This document shows, one piece after another, positions 14,728 to 29,047 of a stretch of 64,000 nucleotides of DNA (position 1 is its first letter; each line of letters opens with the position of its first letter). The position numbers and the translations under genes were made by a program. Under the pieces are notes generated by a model. That model ran no database searches, was not told the origin of the DNA, and was given only the letters and a program-made list of their open reading frames with translations. This stretch comes from Enoplosus armatus (taxonomy: Eukaryota; Chordata; Actinopteri; Centrarchiformes; Enoplosidae). The DNA lies in the NCBI RefSeq assembly GCF_043641665.1, contig NC_092186.1, positions 15,308,001 to 15,372,000 on the forward strand, written 5' to 3'.

Positions 14728-14935
14728 GCGCTATTTAGCATATGCTAGCATGCTAACTAAGCTAGTTAAATTCAGATGGTGAACATGGTAAAATTATACA
14801 TGCTTACTAACAGCATGTTAGCATTGTCATTACGAGCATGTTAGTATGCTGAAGTTAGAATTTAGCTCAAAGTATCACTCTGCCTAAGTACAGCCTCACG
14901 GAGCTGCTAGCTTGACTGTAGACTCTTGGTCTTGT
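14728..14935 (-). repeat. gctaacatgc-type dispersed repeat, copy 2
   Basis: Contains tgctagcatgctaactaagc, cagatggtgaacatgg, tagcattgtcattacgagca, gcctaagtacagcctcacgg and agctgctagcttgactgtag. Same orientation as copy 1. Confidence 0.65.
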
Positions 14936-16339
14936 TTTTACTGAATGTCTACGAGACTGTCAGTCTCTCTCTTGCTCTCTCCCTCTCCCTCTCCATAAAT
15001 AGCTCTGGGTCTATTTCAGTAGCACAGATACTTGAGACAGAACAGACAAATGAGTGGGCCTGGATTGAATTGCAGGTATCCAAATGATAAAAGCCAATTT
15101 TCTGGTTTAAGTCAACTCATTAAAAGGCCGCCCTGTGAATAGGCCTCGCACAATATGCTGCTGTCCACGTCTCAGCTATAATTCCCAGTGGCATACTGTA
15201 CTCAACAGCATCTTCGTCATGTAATTGAGAGGCAGCTGGACCTGCATCCCTTATTGTAGGTGGATAATTAAATCAAAACACATCTTGATGGACTGGAATA
15301 GTAATGCATGAAGAAGACAGAAAGCCACGTTTTGCAATCAAAGCACTCAGGGACAGACAGCTGCCTAGTAGCCGTGTGTGACAGCTCCTTACAAAGCACA
15401 ATGATAAACTCATCCACAGAGAGAAAGGCAACGCAGCCGCCCAGATCTAGGACAGTCGAAGGCTCAAAGTAAGAGACGGGTCTGCAGCGAGAATGTAATG
15501 CCATTTTCCAGGCAGCCACTAGTAATCAGGTTACTGTACCCTCCTGCTCAATGCACAGAGGGGATCCTCCTCCTTTTACTGCCATCCCTCATCATTAGCA
15601 GCTGCAGGCCAAGCTGCAAGTAGCGACACAGCTATAGTGTAAGTAATGACTTGGTCTGGCTCTGCAAGAGGGGCTCAGTGTCCTCTTTCTCCACAGTTTT
15701 TCTTAATGGGAAAGTAATGGGGGAAAAAGGAAATTGGCCACTGGGGCCTGGAGAGGGCTTTTGTTCTGCCAGGATATGAGGAGTTATCAGAGAGGGAGAG
15801 AGTTGAAGTAGAGGCAGAGGGAGAGTTCAGCCTGAGGATGAGTGTTACCGCCCAGCCACTATTACCTGTCCAGTCATGCTCTCTTGCCATCATGGCCACC
15901 CCTATTATCTCTCAAAGTCACTCTCTAATGTGTATGTGTGATATTTGGAAGAAGGGAGGATCTGGAATGAATTGGACATGTCAGATTTTGTGTTGGTTTG
16001 TATGAGCTGACTAAAACTAGACTAAACCTTGTCTGCTAGAAATTCTGTGTACTTACAACTAATTTGCAACAGCAAATAAGTTTTGGAGAAGCCCACTGTC
16101 GCTGGAATTACATTTTTTATCAACATAATGAGGTAACGTTTTTAATGAACAAAGTATCTCTAAAATGTAAATTTTGAATGTATTTGGAAACCATTGACTG
16201 ACAGCCCATTTAATTACATTTAAGTAACAACTAAGGCACGATGAATGTTTTTTATGCTTATGTTTGGGCACTTAAAGGACTTGGTTAAGATTAATGAAAT
16301 AATGGGGTCTTGGATATTATATTGAAAGAGACATATTAA
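14936..16339. other. Non-coding stretch, no gene seen
   Basis: No exon, RNA gene or repeat that I can define, apart from a short CT-rich run near 14970-14995. Confidence 0.65.
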
Positions 16340-16492
16340 CTTCATTAACATTATAAGCAAACCCCAATTTTTCCCTTACTATAACCAAATCCCTTTTGTT
16401 GCCTAAACCAAAGGCAAACCCCGGTCTCCGGTGTCCTGCACTTTGTACGACCACAATCAACCACGACCACGTCCCTATAACTTGTCCCCAGC
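16340..16492 (-). repeat. Inverted fragment of a tttaggcaccaaaacaactt-type repeat
   Basis: Contains ttactataaccaaatccctt ttgttgcctaaacc, the reverse of text seen at 17890-18010. It sits immediately left of a gctaacatgc-type copy. Confidence 0.45.
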
Positions 16493-16895
16493 CATGCTAG
16501 CAGCTCTATGAGGCTGTACTTAGGCACAGCGGTGCATTGACGTAATGCTAACGTCGGCATGTTGACATGCTCACAGTGACAATGTTAACATGCTGATGTT
16601 AAACTGATGTAATGTTTTCCATTTTAACCATCTTAGTTTAGCACGTTAGCCTGCTAACATTTCAAACTGAGTACTAAACACAAACTACAGCTCAGGTTGT
16701 TGGGAATGTCAGTATTTGGTCAGAAAACCAAAGTATTGGACAAGTCTGGGGTTCACCAAAGTCATTAGCATTCATCCTCTGGGGAACATGAATGTCTGTA
16801 CATAATTTTATGGTAATCCATCCAATGCAATAGTTGTTGTGATATTTTAGGATGACATTGCCATCCCTGGAGCCATAAAAAATGTCGCACTACCC
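16493..16895 (+). repeat. gctaacatgc-type dispersed repeat, copy 3 (most complete)
   Basis: Starts atgctagcagctctatgagg and passes through tgttaacatgctgatg, gtttagcacgttagcctgct, cattcatcctctggggaaca, gaatgtctgtacat and gccatccctggagccat. It is the reverse orientation of copies 1 and 2 and the longest of the four. Confidence 0.7.
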
Positions 16896-17889
16896 CCATT
16901 AGAAAAAAAGTTGCCATTAAAAATAATCCAGGCAATTAAATTTTCTCCCAAAATGTATTTGGCAAAACAAATTAGGTTCTAAAAGCAATTTATATGAGAC
17001 AGGGTTGTGAATAATTAAAAAGATTAAGTAATTAATTAACTTGCAAAACTATTTAAGATAAAACAAACATGTGGAGAAGTGTGAAAAGTCAGCTGAAATT
17101 TGTCTCCTCTGTTGTAGTTCAGTGATCTTTCAGCATCGCTCTGTTCTCCCCTCATTCTTCTCCCTTATAGGTTAATTATAGTGAGAGATGTGCAGCAGCA
17201 TTTCAGCAGCAGAGAAGACGAAGCACTCTTACAAGACTATAATCTCAGCTTCTTTTATTACCCTCCAGCTGGTGGCTGTGCTGCTGGTGGAGGAATTACA
17301 ACTCCATTCAGCACTGACAGAACCCCTGCAGGTCTAACTGAGCCCTGATGAGGGAAATGGGCAAGTCTGGGTCAGGTAATGGGAGTTGGGGTCAAGTTTG
17401 AAATGGACGAGGTCAATTAGAGAGACTGTGTGATGTCTGTTTTCTTATAACAAATATTTCCATTTGATTACACCAGCACAGGAGGGTTCTAATGTCAGGT
17501 CAAATTCATGTATTTATTATTTCCTTTTTTCCTCTCAGGTTGTTTCTGTCCATCAGGCGCCTAGCTATTAAATCAGACAGATGAGTTTCTTTTGTTTGGT
17601 TTCTGACTCTTGGCAGATGTAATCTGAGATATACATTCTACTTGATTCTACTTTAAGGGCAGTCAGTATCCCCTGTCACAAATCAGATGGATGAGTTTGT
17701 TTCATTTCTGAATAATGGTTGAAGGAAGACAGGTTCTTATGGGACTTGTTATAGCATTTCTGCAAGAAGTCCTCCGAATTAAATGACAAAATACGAACAA
17801 AACCGGAAGGAAGACATCATCTGTCAGTTCTTTCCAAAGTTGGCCCAAATTACTGTTGAAAAGTAAATCAGTTTTATGATGTGACAATA
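16896..17889. other. Non-coding stretch, no gene seen
   Basis: AT-rich, no recognisable feature. Confidence 0.65.
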
Positions 17890-18010
17890 ATGGCTTAGGT
17901 TAAGGTTTGATTGTGTTTAGGCACCAAAACAACTTGGTTAGGTTTGAGAAACGGTCATGGTATGGGTAAGTATAACAAATTTAACTTTAGGAAAGTGTGG
18001 ACTTGTGTCA
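17890..18010 (+). repeat. tttaggcaccaaaacaactt-type repeat
   Basis: gtgtttaggcaccaaaacaa then cttggttaggtttgagaaac, cggtcatggtatggg and agtgtggacttgtgtc, the landmarks of a common percomorph repeat. Confidence 0.55.
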
Positions 18011-21000
18011 GCTGGGAAACTCAGTAGTCCAATGGAGTTGTGAAAAGATTGTAATTGACCCCTATTTGTGTGACATTACACAACTACATAAATATTTAAT
18101 TTGAGTATTAATGACAAATGGACTTTCAACAAATCTTTCGTTGATAAAATACATATAGTTAGAAAATATAAGGCCCCTCAACACCATCAATACATGTGTA
18201 CACCACCACATAATAAAATACATGAAAACAGCACACCTGCTCTTTGAGGCATTAAGTGCAGGTGTGTTGTTTAAAATAAAACAAGCCGACACTGCATATC
18301 ATTAGTCTTAGCCGACAGAATGCACTGAGGAGCAAATTCACATGAGGAATTGCTGAAATTTTACAGGTTCGCTACTTCCTGCAATAGTTCCCAAATGTCT
18401 CGTGTTTGTGAGCGCTGGTCTGTAGCTACTGTACAAAGAATGATTAAGGACTGAACTGACTCACTGATATTTGTTTCACAGCTAAAATAGAGATTGTGCT
18501 TCACTTATTATGTCAAGCCTTGCTGCCAGGTCATTTGGGCTTCTGGGAAATAAACTCAATATAATAACACTGTATTAGTCAGTGCACCCTTCAGAAATCT
18601 TTCATTTAGCATTGCCATTATGCAGGGGAAGAAATAAGCATTTCACAAAAAGCATTTTTTGCCCCTATTTGTGAGTGTACTGCAATTTTCCGAGGAAACG
18701 TATTTTATTATATACTTATCACAGGGTTAGGGTTACGAAGATTTTTCTATTAATTAAAATTTGCAGCATGTCCTCCCGCTGAGCATTAAGAGTTTATTTT
18801 CCTCTGAGTCCACAATTAGTAGGCTATACCTCTCTCCACTTCATTTTTTTCCTATTTTACCTTTTTACATTTTACATTTAGTTTTTTTATACGTGTGTCT
18901 CCATTGTTTCTCTATCAAAAACCAACCTGTTTTTCTCAGCCAGAATTCCCTGAAATTCATGACCCAGGTCAAGGTCTAAAGTCTGCAGGAAAAGTAGCTG
19001 AATTCACACTAAATAATTCACAGCTTAAACTATGTGTGTGCACAGGGTTCAAGTAAAAGAGCACTATCATACAGGGAATTATTTGAACCCTCAATTACAA
19101 TTTTTGCACTACACTGTAAATGACATGTTAACCCTGATCCCCTTTTAATTTCTGACCCTTCTCATGGGTGTTACAAATGATGCAATGAGAGTGTCTTTGG
19201 CCCTGACCGTAACCATGTGCACGTTGATGACCAAATGTGCACTACGTGAGGCAGCAGTATAGTGGCAGAGTCAGGTCAGGTTGTAGAACATCAGAGTGAA
19301 GGTTCCAGATGGCAGCAGGGAAAGAACAGAGAATAAATAAGCTTTGTTTTGTAAGACCAAACAGCAAACCTGTACAGCCACAGTAGTTGTCTCACGTTGT
19401 ACAGCTTTTTGAGTCATGTCAGCAAGGAGAGGATCATCCCTCAAGGACTGACCTGAGGCTAATCAAAGGGCTAAGACCATAGGAAATGTGATCTTTTTTT
19501 GTTGCTAGCTGTTTGGAATTTGTTTAGTTGGATGACACACGTCTTGTGTAATATTCCTCTCATTACATGCTGAACATTACAGCTCCATTGACAAGTTGCC
19601 ATTGTCTCAGGTCTAAAATAATGAACTTGTCAATCAGAAACAGCAGCAGTCCTTATCTGGAAGCTGTCTCTGATGTGTAATTTGCAGTTATTCAGAAAAG
19701 GTAAAGGAACAGCAGGGACGCACTGAGGAGTTGTTCATTTCTGGAGCTGATGGCAAGGTGACACAAGTAGCATCTATATACTATTATGCAAATTCAAGAT
19801 TTTAAGTGTCCTATACCTTTAATGATTCATAGCTGACAGCAGGGCTTACAAGGTTGATTTGCTTGTGCGTTGCTATATGGTCATGGCCGCTCACATCAAA
19901 GCCCGTTCCCTGTCCTTGTGGCTGACATGACCATAAAGAACCATCGTTGGGTTCTCCCAAAACTGGAGAATCAGTACTGTGAGCTGTGGATGGGCTTCAC
20001 TTTAGAGCTTTACAATTCAACCTCAGGAGGAGTAATTTAAAGAGTCCAAAAAAATAATCAATCTTCTCCTGCAAAGAAGAGGGGAAGTCAAAACAAAGCC
20101 TATTATTTGGTGCTGTGGTATCTGATCGTGGAGTCGTCTCCAGAGAATACATACAGCTTTAGAGGGGAAAGAGTTAAGAAGAGCATGTTGAAAGAACAGT
20201 AAACACAGCACAGTGCATCTGAGAGGGTGCAAGAGTATGTGAACACAAGCTTGGTGCATATGAATACATGACACTTATGCAAGTGTTGCAATTAATAAGA
20301 TAAAAGAAGCCATATGGATTCCAGAAATATTGCTTATGTCTGAGATGTTATTGTTAAATAATAATATTGTTTAATACTATAAATATGGATGATACCAGCC
20401 CCTAATTGCTTGCTCATAAAAAGAGACTTCATAAATGATGAAATGCACATTTATTGACAGTTTAATTAGTTTAAAATCCTATTATGTTCTCCATGCATGC
20501 CCTACTTGTACTGTACCTCCAGTCAATCTGTGTATGTGCTCTATATTAGAAGCCAGAGTTACACAATATAAAAAATGTTAATATATGCAGTTATAATGAG
20601 AAAGGGGGATGCATTATCCACTACTCACAGTGCTCAACCAAGCACACTAGAAACCTCAGTAAAATCCTCCTTTTTTCTTGCCAAATCGGATTCTACTTAA
20701 TGAAATGTTCATCTGCCAAAAAACATCTCATGTGAGTACTCCAACTGGGAGGAGCCCAAAGCAATGAATACCACAGGCCACTTTTTATACTAATGCTGAC
20801 ACTTCCTAAGCAGTTTCTGTCAAGTGTTTTCAGCCAAGTGGATACAGTGTCCAGTGTGCATATGTGTACATATTAATGAGTAAAACTTACACCCTCTGGT
20901 GTAGGATGCCGGTTGCCCCTTGAGTCGGGTCGTTGTATAGCCTTAGTTGAAACTGACATGCTTTTTACATGCTCTGTGATCCAGTTTTAATGTTTTATGA

Positions 21001-24000
21001 GCAGCAGCCTGTGTTTCATGTTCATGTTTCAACATGAGCCTACGGTATCCACAGGGATTACATACTCATCACTCCCGTCCAGAATGGAAGGTTTAGTATG
21101 AGTTTCATGTTGTGGTCCGTCAGTCGCCTGGTTTTTTAATGATGTGCACCCCTGTTTCAGTTCATGTCACTGGGTCGGAGTTGGCTTTGCATAGGATAGG
21201 GGATCTTCTTGCAATGTCCTCCTGGCCCCCTGACCTTTGACCTTTTACAGTACATCGTGTGTCTAGCGCTGGGACATAAACAACACAAATATTATTTTGA
21301 CAAAACAATCTCCACTTATCCCCTTGTTCTGGGGCTTTTGACCATATCACATAATCTTCAAAAGCAAATTAAGTCGGCTCAGTCGTTCTGGAACTGTAGA
21401 TCATCAAACAGTGATGGCATTTGAAGTCTTATTGTGCACTTAGGATTAATGGAACATGGTTTTCACAATCAGAGAGTGATTCCTTGCATTCATTTGTAAT
21501 TTTTGGTTCAGCGTCTCAGCATTCAATCAGACAGTTTTCAGGGTCAGAAAATGGCTGGAATCATTAATCGTCTGTTGCCATGCATGCTGTTCAATTTCTT
21601 GGCAGACTTAGCACTAAATTCTATTTGAACAAAAAGAAGGAAAAGACAAAGTGATATCAAATCAGATTAATTGTTAAATCATGTAATTCATTTTTGATTA
21701 CCCTAATCCAGTCAGGTTCAAGTTCAAGTCCGCCAAGCCTGTTCAGAGTTAAAAAGCCAACAAAAACAGTATTAAATGAAGAGAGAGTCTGTTTATTATT
21801 AGTTCACACCGTGACATTTTTAAGTGCGGTACATCTCCATGGGATCCAAAACATGCAGGATGAAGAAGGGGTCTACACCAAACATCCAATTAAAAAGAAC
21901 AATTATATAATTTTCTTTCATGTTCCTCTAACATTATATTTGTCTGTTCACAAATGTTTAACTACTGTCCTCAGGTGTTAAAATCACCATTTTCTGCTGA
22001 TGGGTGAATCCAAAACAACCTTTTCCATTGACAATGAGGTATTTTAATTTTGAAGAGCATTTTATTTTCATACAATGGGTCTTATAATCCCTCATTTCCC
22101 CGTTTTTTTCAAATGAACACACTGAGGATTATTTAATATTTCTGTTTCTAATAAAAGAATAGAGAATAAGGAATAGTTACGAGGTTTTCAACACCAGACA
22201 ACAGTGTGTGGTCAGATTTAAGAGTGATGATGGCAAGTGTTTGTGTGCACCAGACTCATAATGAACTGCTCTACAGTATGTGATGTCATCTCTACTAGGA
22301 AAGACTCACACTTTTCAAACATAACTGCTTTTGAAAAGGTCAGAATTTGCACTTGACAGCTGAACAAGTGACATGATGCTACTTTACTATGCAAATCAGC
22401 TGACAGTGTGATTCTTTTAGTTTGTTTCTTTTCTTTTGTAACCAAGTGAAAAAATAAATTAAGTAGTTTGATAAGTCATTAGCAATTAAGACAGTCATCT
22501 GATTAAAAAAAAGAAAACAACAGGTGTTCAACACTTCCAGTGAGGATTGTTTTTGTTGTAGTATGGGAGAATGTTTCCACACATTTTCTTCTGATGGCCT
22601 GAGGTTCAAACTGGCAACCATGTAGAGAAACATCAGCATGTTTAAGCTCAAGGCTGCTGCATCCTCTGTGTGCTACATCTTTACATATCATCTGTTGTAC
22701 CACAGTTTTTCCAATCAAGTAACTGTTTTTCAAGAGATGAAAAACATTTGTAGGCCAGTCCTATCTTCCATTCAGGACCTCGTGTACTGGAAATGTGCCA
22801 ACGGCTGGGCTGTAATTGTATCTGCAGTTTCTCCAAGTGTTACGGACTGTGACGGTAGAAACAGCACATGTGCACCAACCATGTGTTGGAGTTTAAGATC
22901 CATATCAAGCTGATATTTTATGATTAGAAACATGTTTCTTGAAATTTCAACATAGTGTTGTAAATAACAATAGCGTAATAAAGAGCTTTTACCACACATG
23001 TAGCCAGAAGCAAGAAGTCCACTTATAAGTCTATTCATTTGTTTTTCTTTCTTAACTTGCATATCTTCAGACATGTATGTTTGCTCATTTGGATGACGTG
23101 GAAACTCTAAGGTGGGAGCCCTGTGTTAGCCTGGAAACCTATCTTTGCTAGTAGATTGTTAGTTATTCATTCTTTAATTAGGAGATTTTCTGGTAATAAT
23201 TGCTTTTTGTCACAACATTTTAATATTTCCTTTCATGTAACTTATAAATATTTGGACCTTTTGAGTGTGGTGACTTTTTAAACATTTCGACCTGACAAAG
23301 AAGCAAAATGTTGTCGATTTAAATTTGTGGTTTGAAATCATTATGCATCAGTGGAGATTTCCAAAGAGTCTTACACCTATATGTGATGTGCATATATCAA
23401 CACTCCTTCTAAACAAAAGTAAATTGTTGACTATGGCCCTTTTCCAGGTTTGTCAGTGTGAAAACAGTCCAGCAGCAGCTAGCAGTGTGCCAGCACTCTG
23501 CTACACGTCCTGCCAGTCACGGCATTCTCACCTCAGCTATAGCGGCCAGTAGGTGATTCTTAATGGTGTGAACTCAGAGGTAGGTTCGTGGGTGTTTGGA
23601 TCATAATAGTCTGGCACACACTAGGCGGCCTGATGCCTTTGCACTGATTTCTATTTAAGCTGCATTTGCTCCGCTGTCCTAAGGAGCAGCAGCCTGTAAA
23701 CCCTCAGGGACAGTTTTTCGCCATCTATCCCCATTACAAGCATAACAGGCCTTTCCCAAAGTGTCACTTCATTTTTGTGAAAGCTCTGCCATGGCACATC
23801 CTCTCTATAATGAAATATATTCACTTGTGCTACACTGAAATTAGGTTTACAGGGAATCAGTGGAATAATAATTTCCCAGTACATAAATCTAATAGTGGAC
23901 AGTGACTGTAGATCTTGTTTGTTGATAAAAATGTAGTTAATTAAGTCTTGGTAAATAAATCAGGGGTGACATATAAGAAAAGTGTTGTCAGATCTGCCAT

Positions 24001-26344
24001 AAGTTAAAAAAGTTGCTTGCTGTAGATAATAGTTTGATATACTTTTCCAGCATGTGTACAATATCAGCTTGTCTGTGGATTTTGGTTTTATATTTGGTCC
24101 TAAGGGCTCTATTAAGTTCAGTGTGCATCCTCCTGACATTCACAGCAGAGCAAGGTTAAACAGTATTTCAACATAATCCTTAGTGTTTGTTTAAAGCTGC
24201 TGCATGGGATACCAGGAAGTTGGGGATTTCACTTGAGGACAATTCAGAAGATGTCAAAAGCCAGAACTCAACAGACATAACTTGCATCCAACAGTCACAC
24301 CCCTCTTTAATCTAATTAATCAATACTGAATGTACTGACATGAAACACAGATGGTTAGCACAGAATTAGCTCAGCTTAACCTTTCCAGTGATACACGCTG
24401 CATCTTTAGATCAGAATCGTAAAGGTACTGAAATGATTCTAATTCTGCCTCTTAATGAAAAGATTATAGTTGTATGATGATAAGACTGTTCCCCCACATC
24501 AATCAAATAACAAGTGTTTAACAAATATTATGAGTTAGCTTCTGTAAATCATATCAAAGTGCAAAAACAGCTGTTCTACTTTTCCAATACTTTCTTATGA
24601 TTGTCTCAATTCTACGCAGCCAGTCTCACCTATGTGACATCTGAGTAAGCTAAAGCAAACTCTATAAAGTATTTGTCTTGGGTCTGATTCCCAGCACAAG
24701 CCCGATGTGCCCTCCAGTAGTTAAATGCTGCAGGTGCAGAAATGCAGCCACAGGGTGGCTTTCAGCAAATCGCCTGAAACCTCTTTTGTTGACTGAGGGA
24801 TTTAAAGCGTCACCAAAGCTTAAATCCATACAGACTTGTCTGTCACAGTAGTATGGGAGACATTCCTGACAGGCAAACACTTTTACACAGACCACCAGCT
24901 ATGCGCTGCTGTCCAAGCAATCTGTAGGTGAAAATGAAATAGTAGAAGATGATGCAGAAGAGATTGGAGGGCTTTTGGTTAAATACATTTCATACATTTA
25001 CATTTTATTTCCACCATATAATGTAATCTCGCGTTTGAGTAGATCAGCCATTTAATGCCATTTGAGTTCATAGAACATCAAATACAATGTCACAGAGGCT
25101 TTTATTTGATAGTTTATTTGATAGATGTTTATTTTGCAGAATCTTTGTTAGCAAACGCTAAACAAAGCAAACAATGTATACCTGATATTTCAAATACATA
25201 GCTTTTAAAGAAATAGTTTGACATTTTGTGAATCTAAATTTGCCAAAATGTTGAACTATTCTAACTCAATGCAGAAATGAGGCAAATTATTTTGACACTG
25301 AGATCAGTGTAAATCACCGTGCTTCACGTCTCTTGATTGTTTCTAGAAAACAATTCCAATGAAAATAATTTACTAACTTTTACTGCCTCTAGCACTGATA
25401 AATATTTTACTATGCAACATTATTCTGCATTAGATGACATTATACGCACACAAGAGACAATTAAAAACAGACAACTTTGCTGCAGCCTCCGATGCCTCTA
25501 ATTAGTTCTGTGTCCTGAATTGCACTTTTGTTATGGAGCAAATAAGGTAACCAAGGAATCAAAAACCTGATTAGAGTTGAGAAATAAATCCGCCATGCTG
25601 TTTTTCAGGGTTATAATTATGTTCACATTAGAATAATTGCAATTAAATATGATAACTTTGCCATGAGCACAAAAGAACATTGCTTCACAAACAAAAACAT
25701 GTCTGTGGTCCTGAATGTGCCTTTAATAAGCTTCGAGAGTTAGATCACGTCTAGAGCTCAGACATATTTATTTGGCTGGCAATGACTTAATGTCACATTT
25801 TTCAAGCCTTTATAAACCACTCTGGGAACATGAGTGGGCGCTAAATGTATCCTTAGGAGACAAGACTTATGTAGAGGGCAGTTATTTGTACTGGAACGTA
25901 AATTTTCCTCTACTGCAGGCTGTAATTCTGTACATGATTTGTATTATCCACCATCGACAAAGAAATCTCTTGTCTCTTGTGAGACAGGCCAACAGTTTTG
26001 GACAGCGATGTACTGTATGAGCAGCTGCAAGCACAGTAAATTCTTATAATGATTTTTCAAGACCACACCAGTTTTCAGTGACATATTATGTGTACTGCCA
26101 CCATACCCCATTCATTATAAGAAGTAATCCCCATAAAGTGTATGAAAGCCAATAAACAGTGGCAGGAAATGTCACGCTGATGGAAAACCTCCCTTAAAAT
26201 TGAAGACCCGCAGTAACATTTATAGGTATTAGCCAAGCTTATCCAGAGTATTAGCACTATTGGAAGTCAGTTATTGACTGTAATATCTGGAGTATTCAGG
26301 ATCCTATAACACATTGAGCCTCAGCACCAGAGTGACCCACACCA

Positions 26345-26381
<37 letters not shown>

Positions 26382-28834
26382 ATTGTGATTAAATGTGTCT
26401 GGCTCTGCATAATTCTCTCTTCTTTTCAAAGTTTCCATGTGAATGCACGTGTGTTTGCGAAGGATAACACTATGACCTATAATTTCATGCCAGCAAAGCC
26501 AACAGGAACGCTAACACAAGGCCTTTCTTTGTGCTTGCCTGGCCACAAACAAACCTGCTTGCCTCAAAGTGAAAAGAATGGCACAGCTGAGATTGTAGGT
26601 AAGGAGATACAGTGGCACACTGCAACTTTGGTACTTACTTTAGCATAAAATTGCACTTTTTGTTGCATATTTGTGCCTGCTAACTGGATTGCCATTATTG
26701 CAGCTCTTACTCAGTTGTTTCTGACCTCTTCAGCTTGAGGCCCCTTTAAAAAAGCACTTATGAGACAAGCAGGTGTGACCAGTTCAAGCAAAGACATTTG
26801 TAAAAGGCCTGAAATGTCTAACATTATCCAAAAATGTACAAAAAGCACAAAGATTGGAGGAAAGTCTGAAACAAATTAACATAACATAGTTTAGCAGAAA
26901 TCTGCTTTTCTGATTTCCAACGTTATTAATCATCTCGCAACCCCTAAGATTTAAATTGTCGCAGGGATCTCAACTGCTCTAAACACTGTAGAGACACAAG
27001 CATAAATATTTTTTATCTAAAGAGAAAGCTGTTAAATGCTCCACTATCATTTCATTCTTATATTTATTGACTGAAATAAAAGCCCAAACGTCCTCTTCAT
27101 CAAGTACAGAGGGAACAATGTACTTCTGTCATGTATTTAATAAAAGTATGAAATAATAACTGAAGCATTTTAATGAGTTATGAGTTTTTAGACTGAGATA
27201 CATAATCATTTCCAATATGAGCTGAACCAGGACTGCATTTGCACCTCTGGCCACCAAAATTGCAAAAAATTTGCGCAAGACATTTTGAGTAATTAGCAAG
27301 CCGAGTGTAACCTCAGAGCATCATTGCCAGCTGATTACTGACTGTACAGAGGATCTGCCTTATCATGATTTATTCACAACCTCCCTGAGTCCCAGTTAGG
27401 ATGCTGCAGCCCACTCATTATTTGCCATCGTACACCGGCTCATTGTAGCCAGTAAGTAGTGTGCCACATATTTTCCTCTCAAGCGTAGCGTAGAGTATGC
27501 ACTCACCTCTGACTGTGATCAATTTTCCGTCTGCAGAGAGGCATCCCAGATATTGTTTGTGGCATCTCTCTGAAGCCAATAGCGAATCATGCAAGAGGTG
27601 AGAGGCTAGAGGTCTGCCAGGAGCGCTGAGAGACGCATCCATAACCACACTGCATTATCCCAGCCAGCCGATACTGTAGCATCCGGCCAACCTGGCGAGC
27701 AGATTGTGACCGTTACCTGCAATACAGTGGGGAACTGATGTTATTTTGTTTCCTCAACATTCACACCTGAATTTTAATACTGTATGTGGGATGAGATAAA
27801 CAAATATCTATGCCAGTGATTTCCTTTTTCCAGATGTGTCTTTTTATCCCACTTTTTTTACCTGTCTGCAATCAGTGCTTTAAATAGATGGCTCTGAAAT
27901 AGATCTTGAAGGGAAGTCACTCCTGTTATATAATGCAGGATTTACATGTCACCAGTTTAACACTATAAAACGGTTCAACAGAACGGTGCCCTGATTTTGA
28001 GCAGTAGGTATTCCCTCATGAAATCCATCTTTCACATGAACTATGAAGAATGGGGCTACTGTACAGTCCACCTTTTATTAAATAAGTGCTTTATATTCCC
28101 ACATAAACCTCAATCCACTGGAACCACCACTTTTATTCAACAGACATTGACAGAACAACTTTACTCCAGAGCAGATGTTCATTCATACCATAGTTAAATC
28201 CCAGGTTATTGCTTTTCACACAAGACATGAGTCAGCAACTGTACCGTATCTACAGCACATACATGACACTGCTGGACAGGTTTGTTGCAACATTGGTAAA
28301 AGTTGTTTGGACACTAGAGATTCAACAAGGCAAACGGTCTGGACAACCTAACCTAACCTTTAAATTATTTATTTTCTTTACAGTTATATGTTTAAGACCA
28401 ATACAATGAACATTTAATGCAGAATTAATGGAGAGGGGAAATATCTACTGAGAAGAAAAGATTATGTGTTGTCTTCAATGGTCACTATATTAAGCCACGG
28501 TACTGAAACAGGAACCTGTGTTCTTCCTTTCATAGCAAAGCTGGGCAAGGTTACAATATAACTCCCACTGCGCTCTTGACATGTGTCAACATCCAAAAAG
28601 GATGGTCTTTTGTCCAGCGACCCATTTTGACTACCAACCTCGAGTTCAGACATCTACAAAGGTTACAGTATATCAGGAGTGTGTCTCTACAGATCAAAAT
28701 CCACCAGCTTTTTAAAAGAAAATCTCTCCTGCAAACATTTACAGAATCTCTGGAGAGAGAGAGCTTAGTAACAAACTTGTGTAGAAGCAATGACACATGA
28801 AATTCTTGAGAGTGCCACAAAGGATGGTACAATA
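18011..28834. other. Non-coding stretch, no gene seen
   Basis: About 10.8 kb with one TG microsatellite and a short repeat remnant at about 25203-25245 (aaagaaatagtttgacattt). No exon recognised on either strand. A strong donor-like site on the - strand (GAG|GTGAGT, at 27501-27509) has no convincing acceptor partner. Confidence 0.65.
26351..26379. repeat. (TG)14 microsatellite
   Basis: Perfect TG run. Confidence 0.95.
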
Positions 28835-28836
28835 TA

Positions 28837-29031
28837 CAGTCGGGCAAAAATGTATTTAGTCAGCCACCAATTGTGCAAGTTCTCCCACTTAAAAGATGAG
28901 GTCTCCAATTTTCATCATAGGTATACCTCAACTATGAGAGACAAAATGAGAAAAACAAATCCAAAAAATCACATTGTCTGATTTTTAAAGAATTTATTTG
29001 CAAATTATGGTGGAAAATAAGTATTTGGTCA
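28837..29031 (+). repeat. Left terminal inverted repeat of - strand Tc1-like element
   Basis: About 195 bp, ending at the inner gtatttggtca motif. It is complementary to 30238-30436 with scattered differences and short indels. Confidence 0.9.
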
Positions 29032-29047
29032 ATAACAAAAGTTCATC

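Noticed and set aside
18724..18738. gggttagggtt, telomere-like
   Set aside because: Less than two repeat units; no array.
24660..24720. ggtctgattcccagcacaag, resembling a tRNA T-arm
   Set aside because: No matching D-arm, anticodon arm or acceptor stem around it.
27418..27648. - strand open frame with a strong donor-like GAG|GTGAGT site
   Set aside because: No good acceptor or matching protein; the frame also runs through the supposed donor. Possibly conserved non-coding sequence, but this cannot be judged here.
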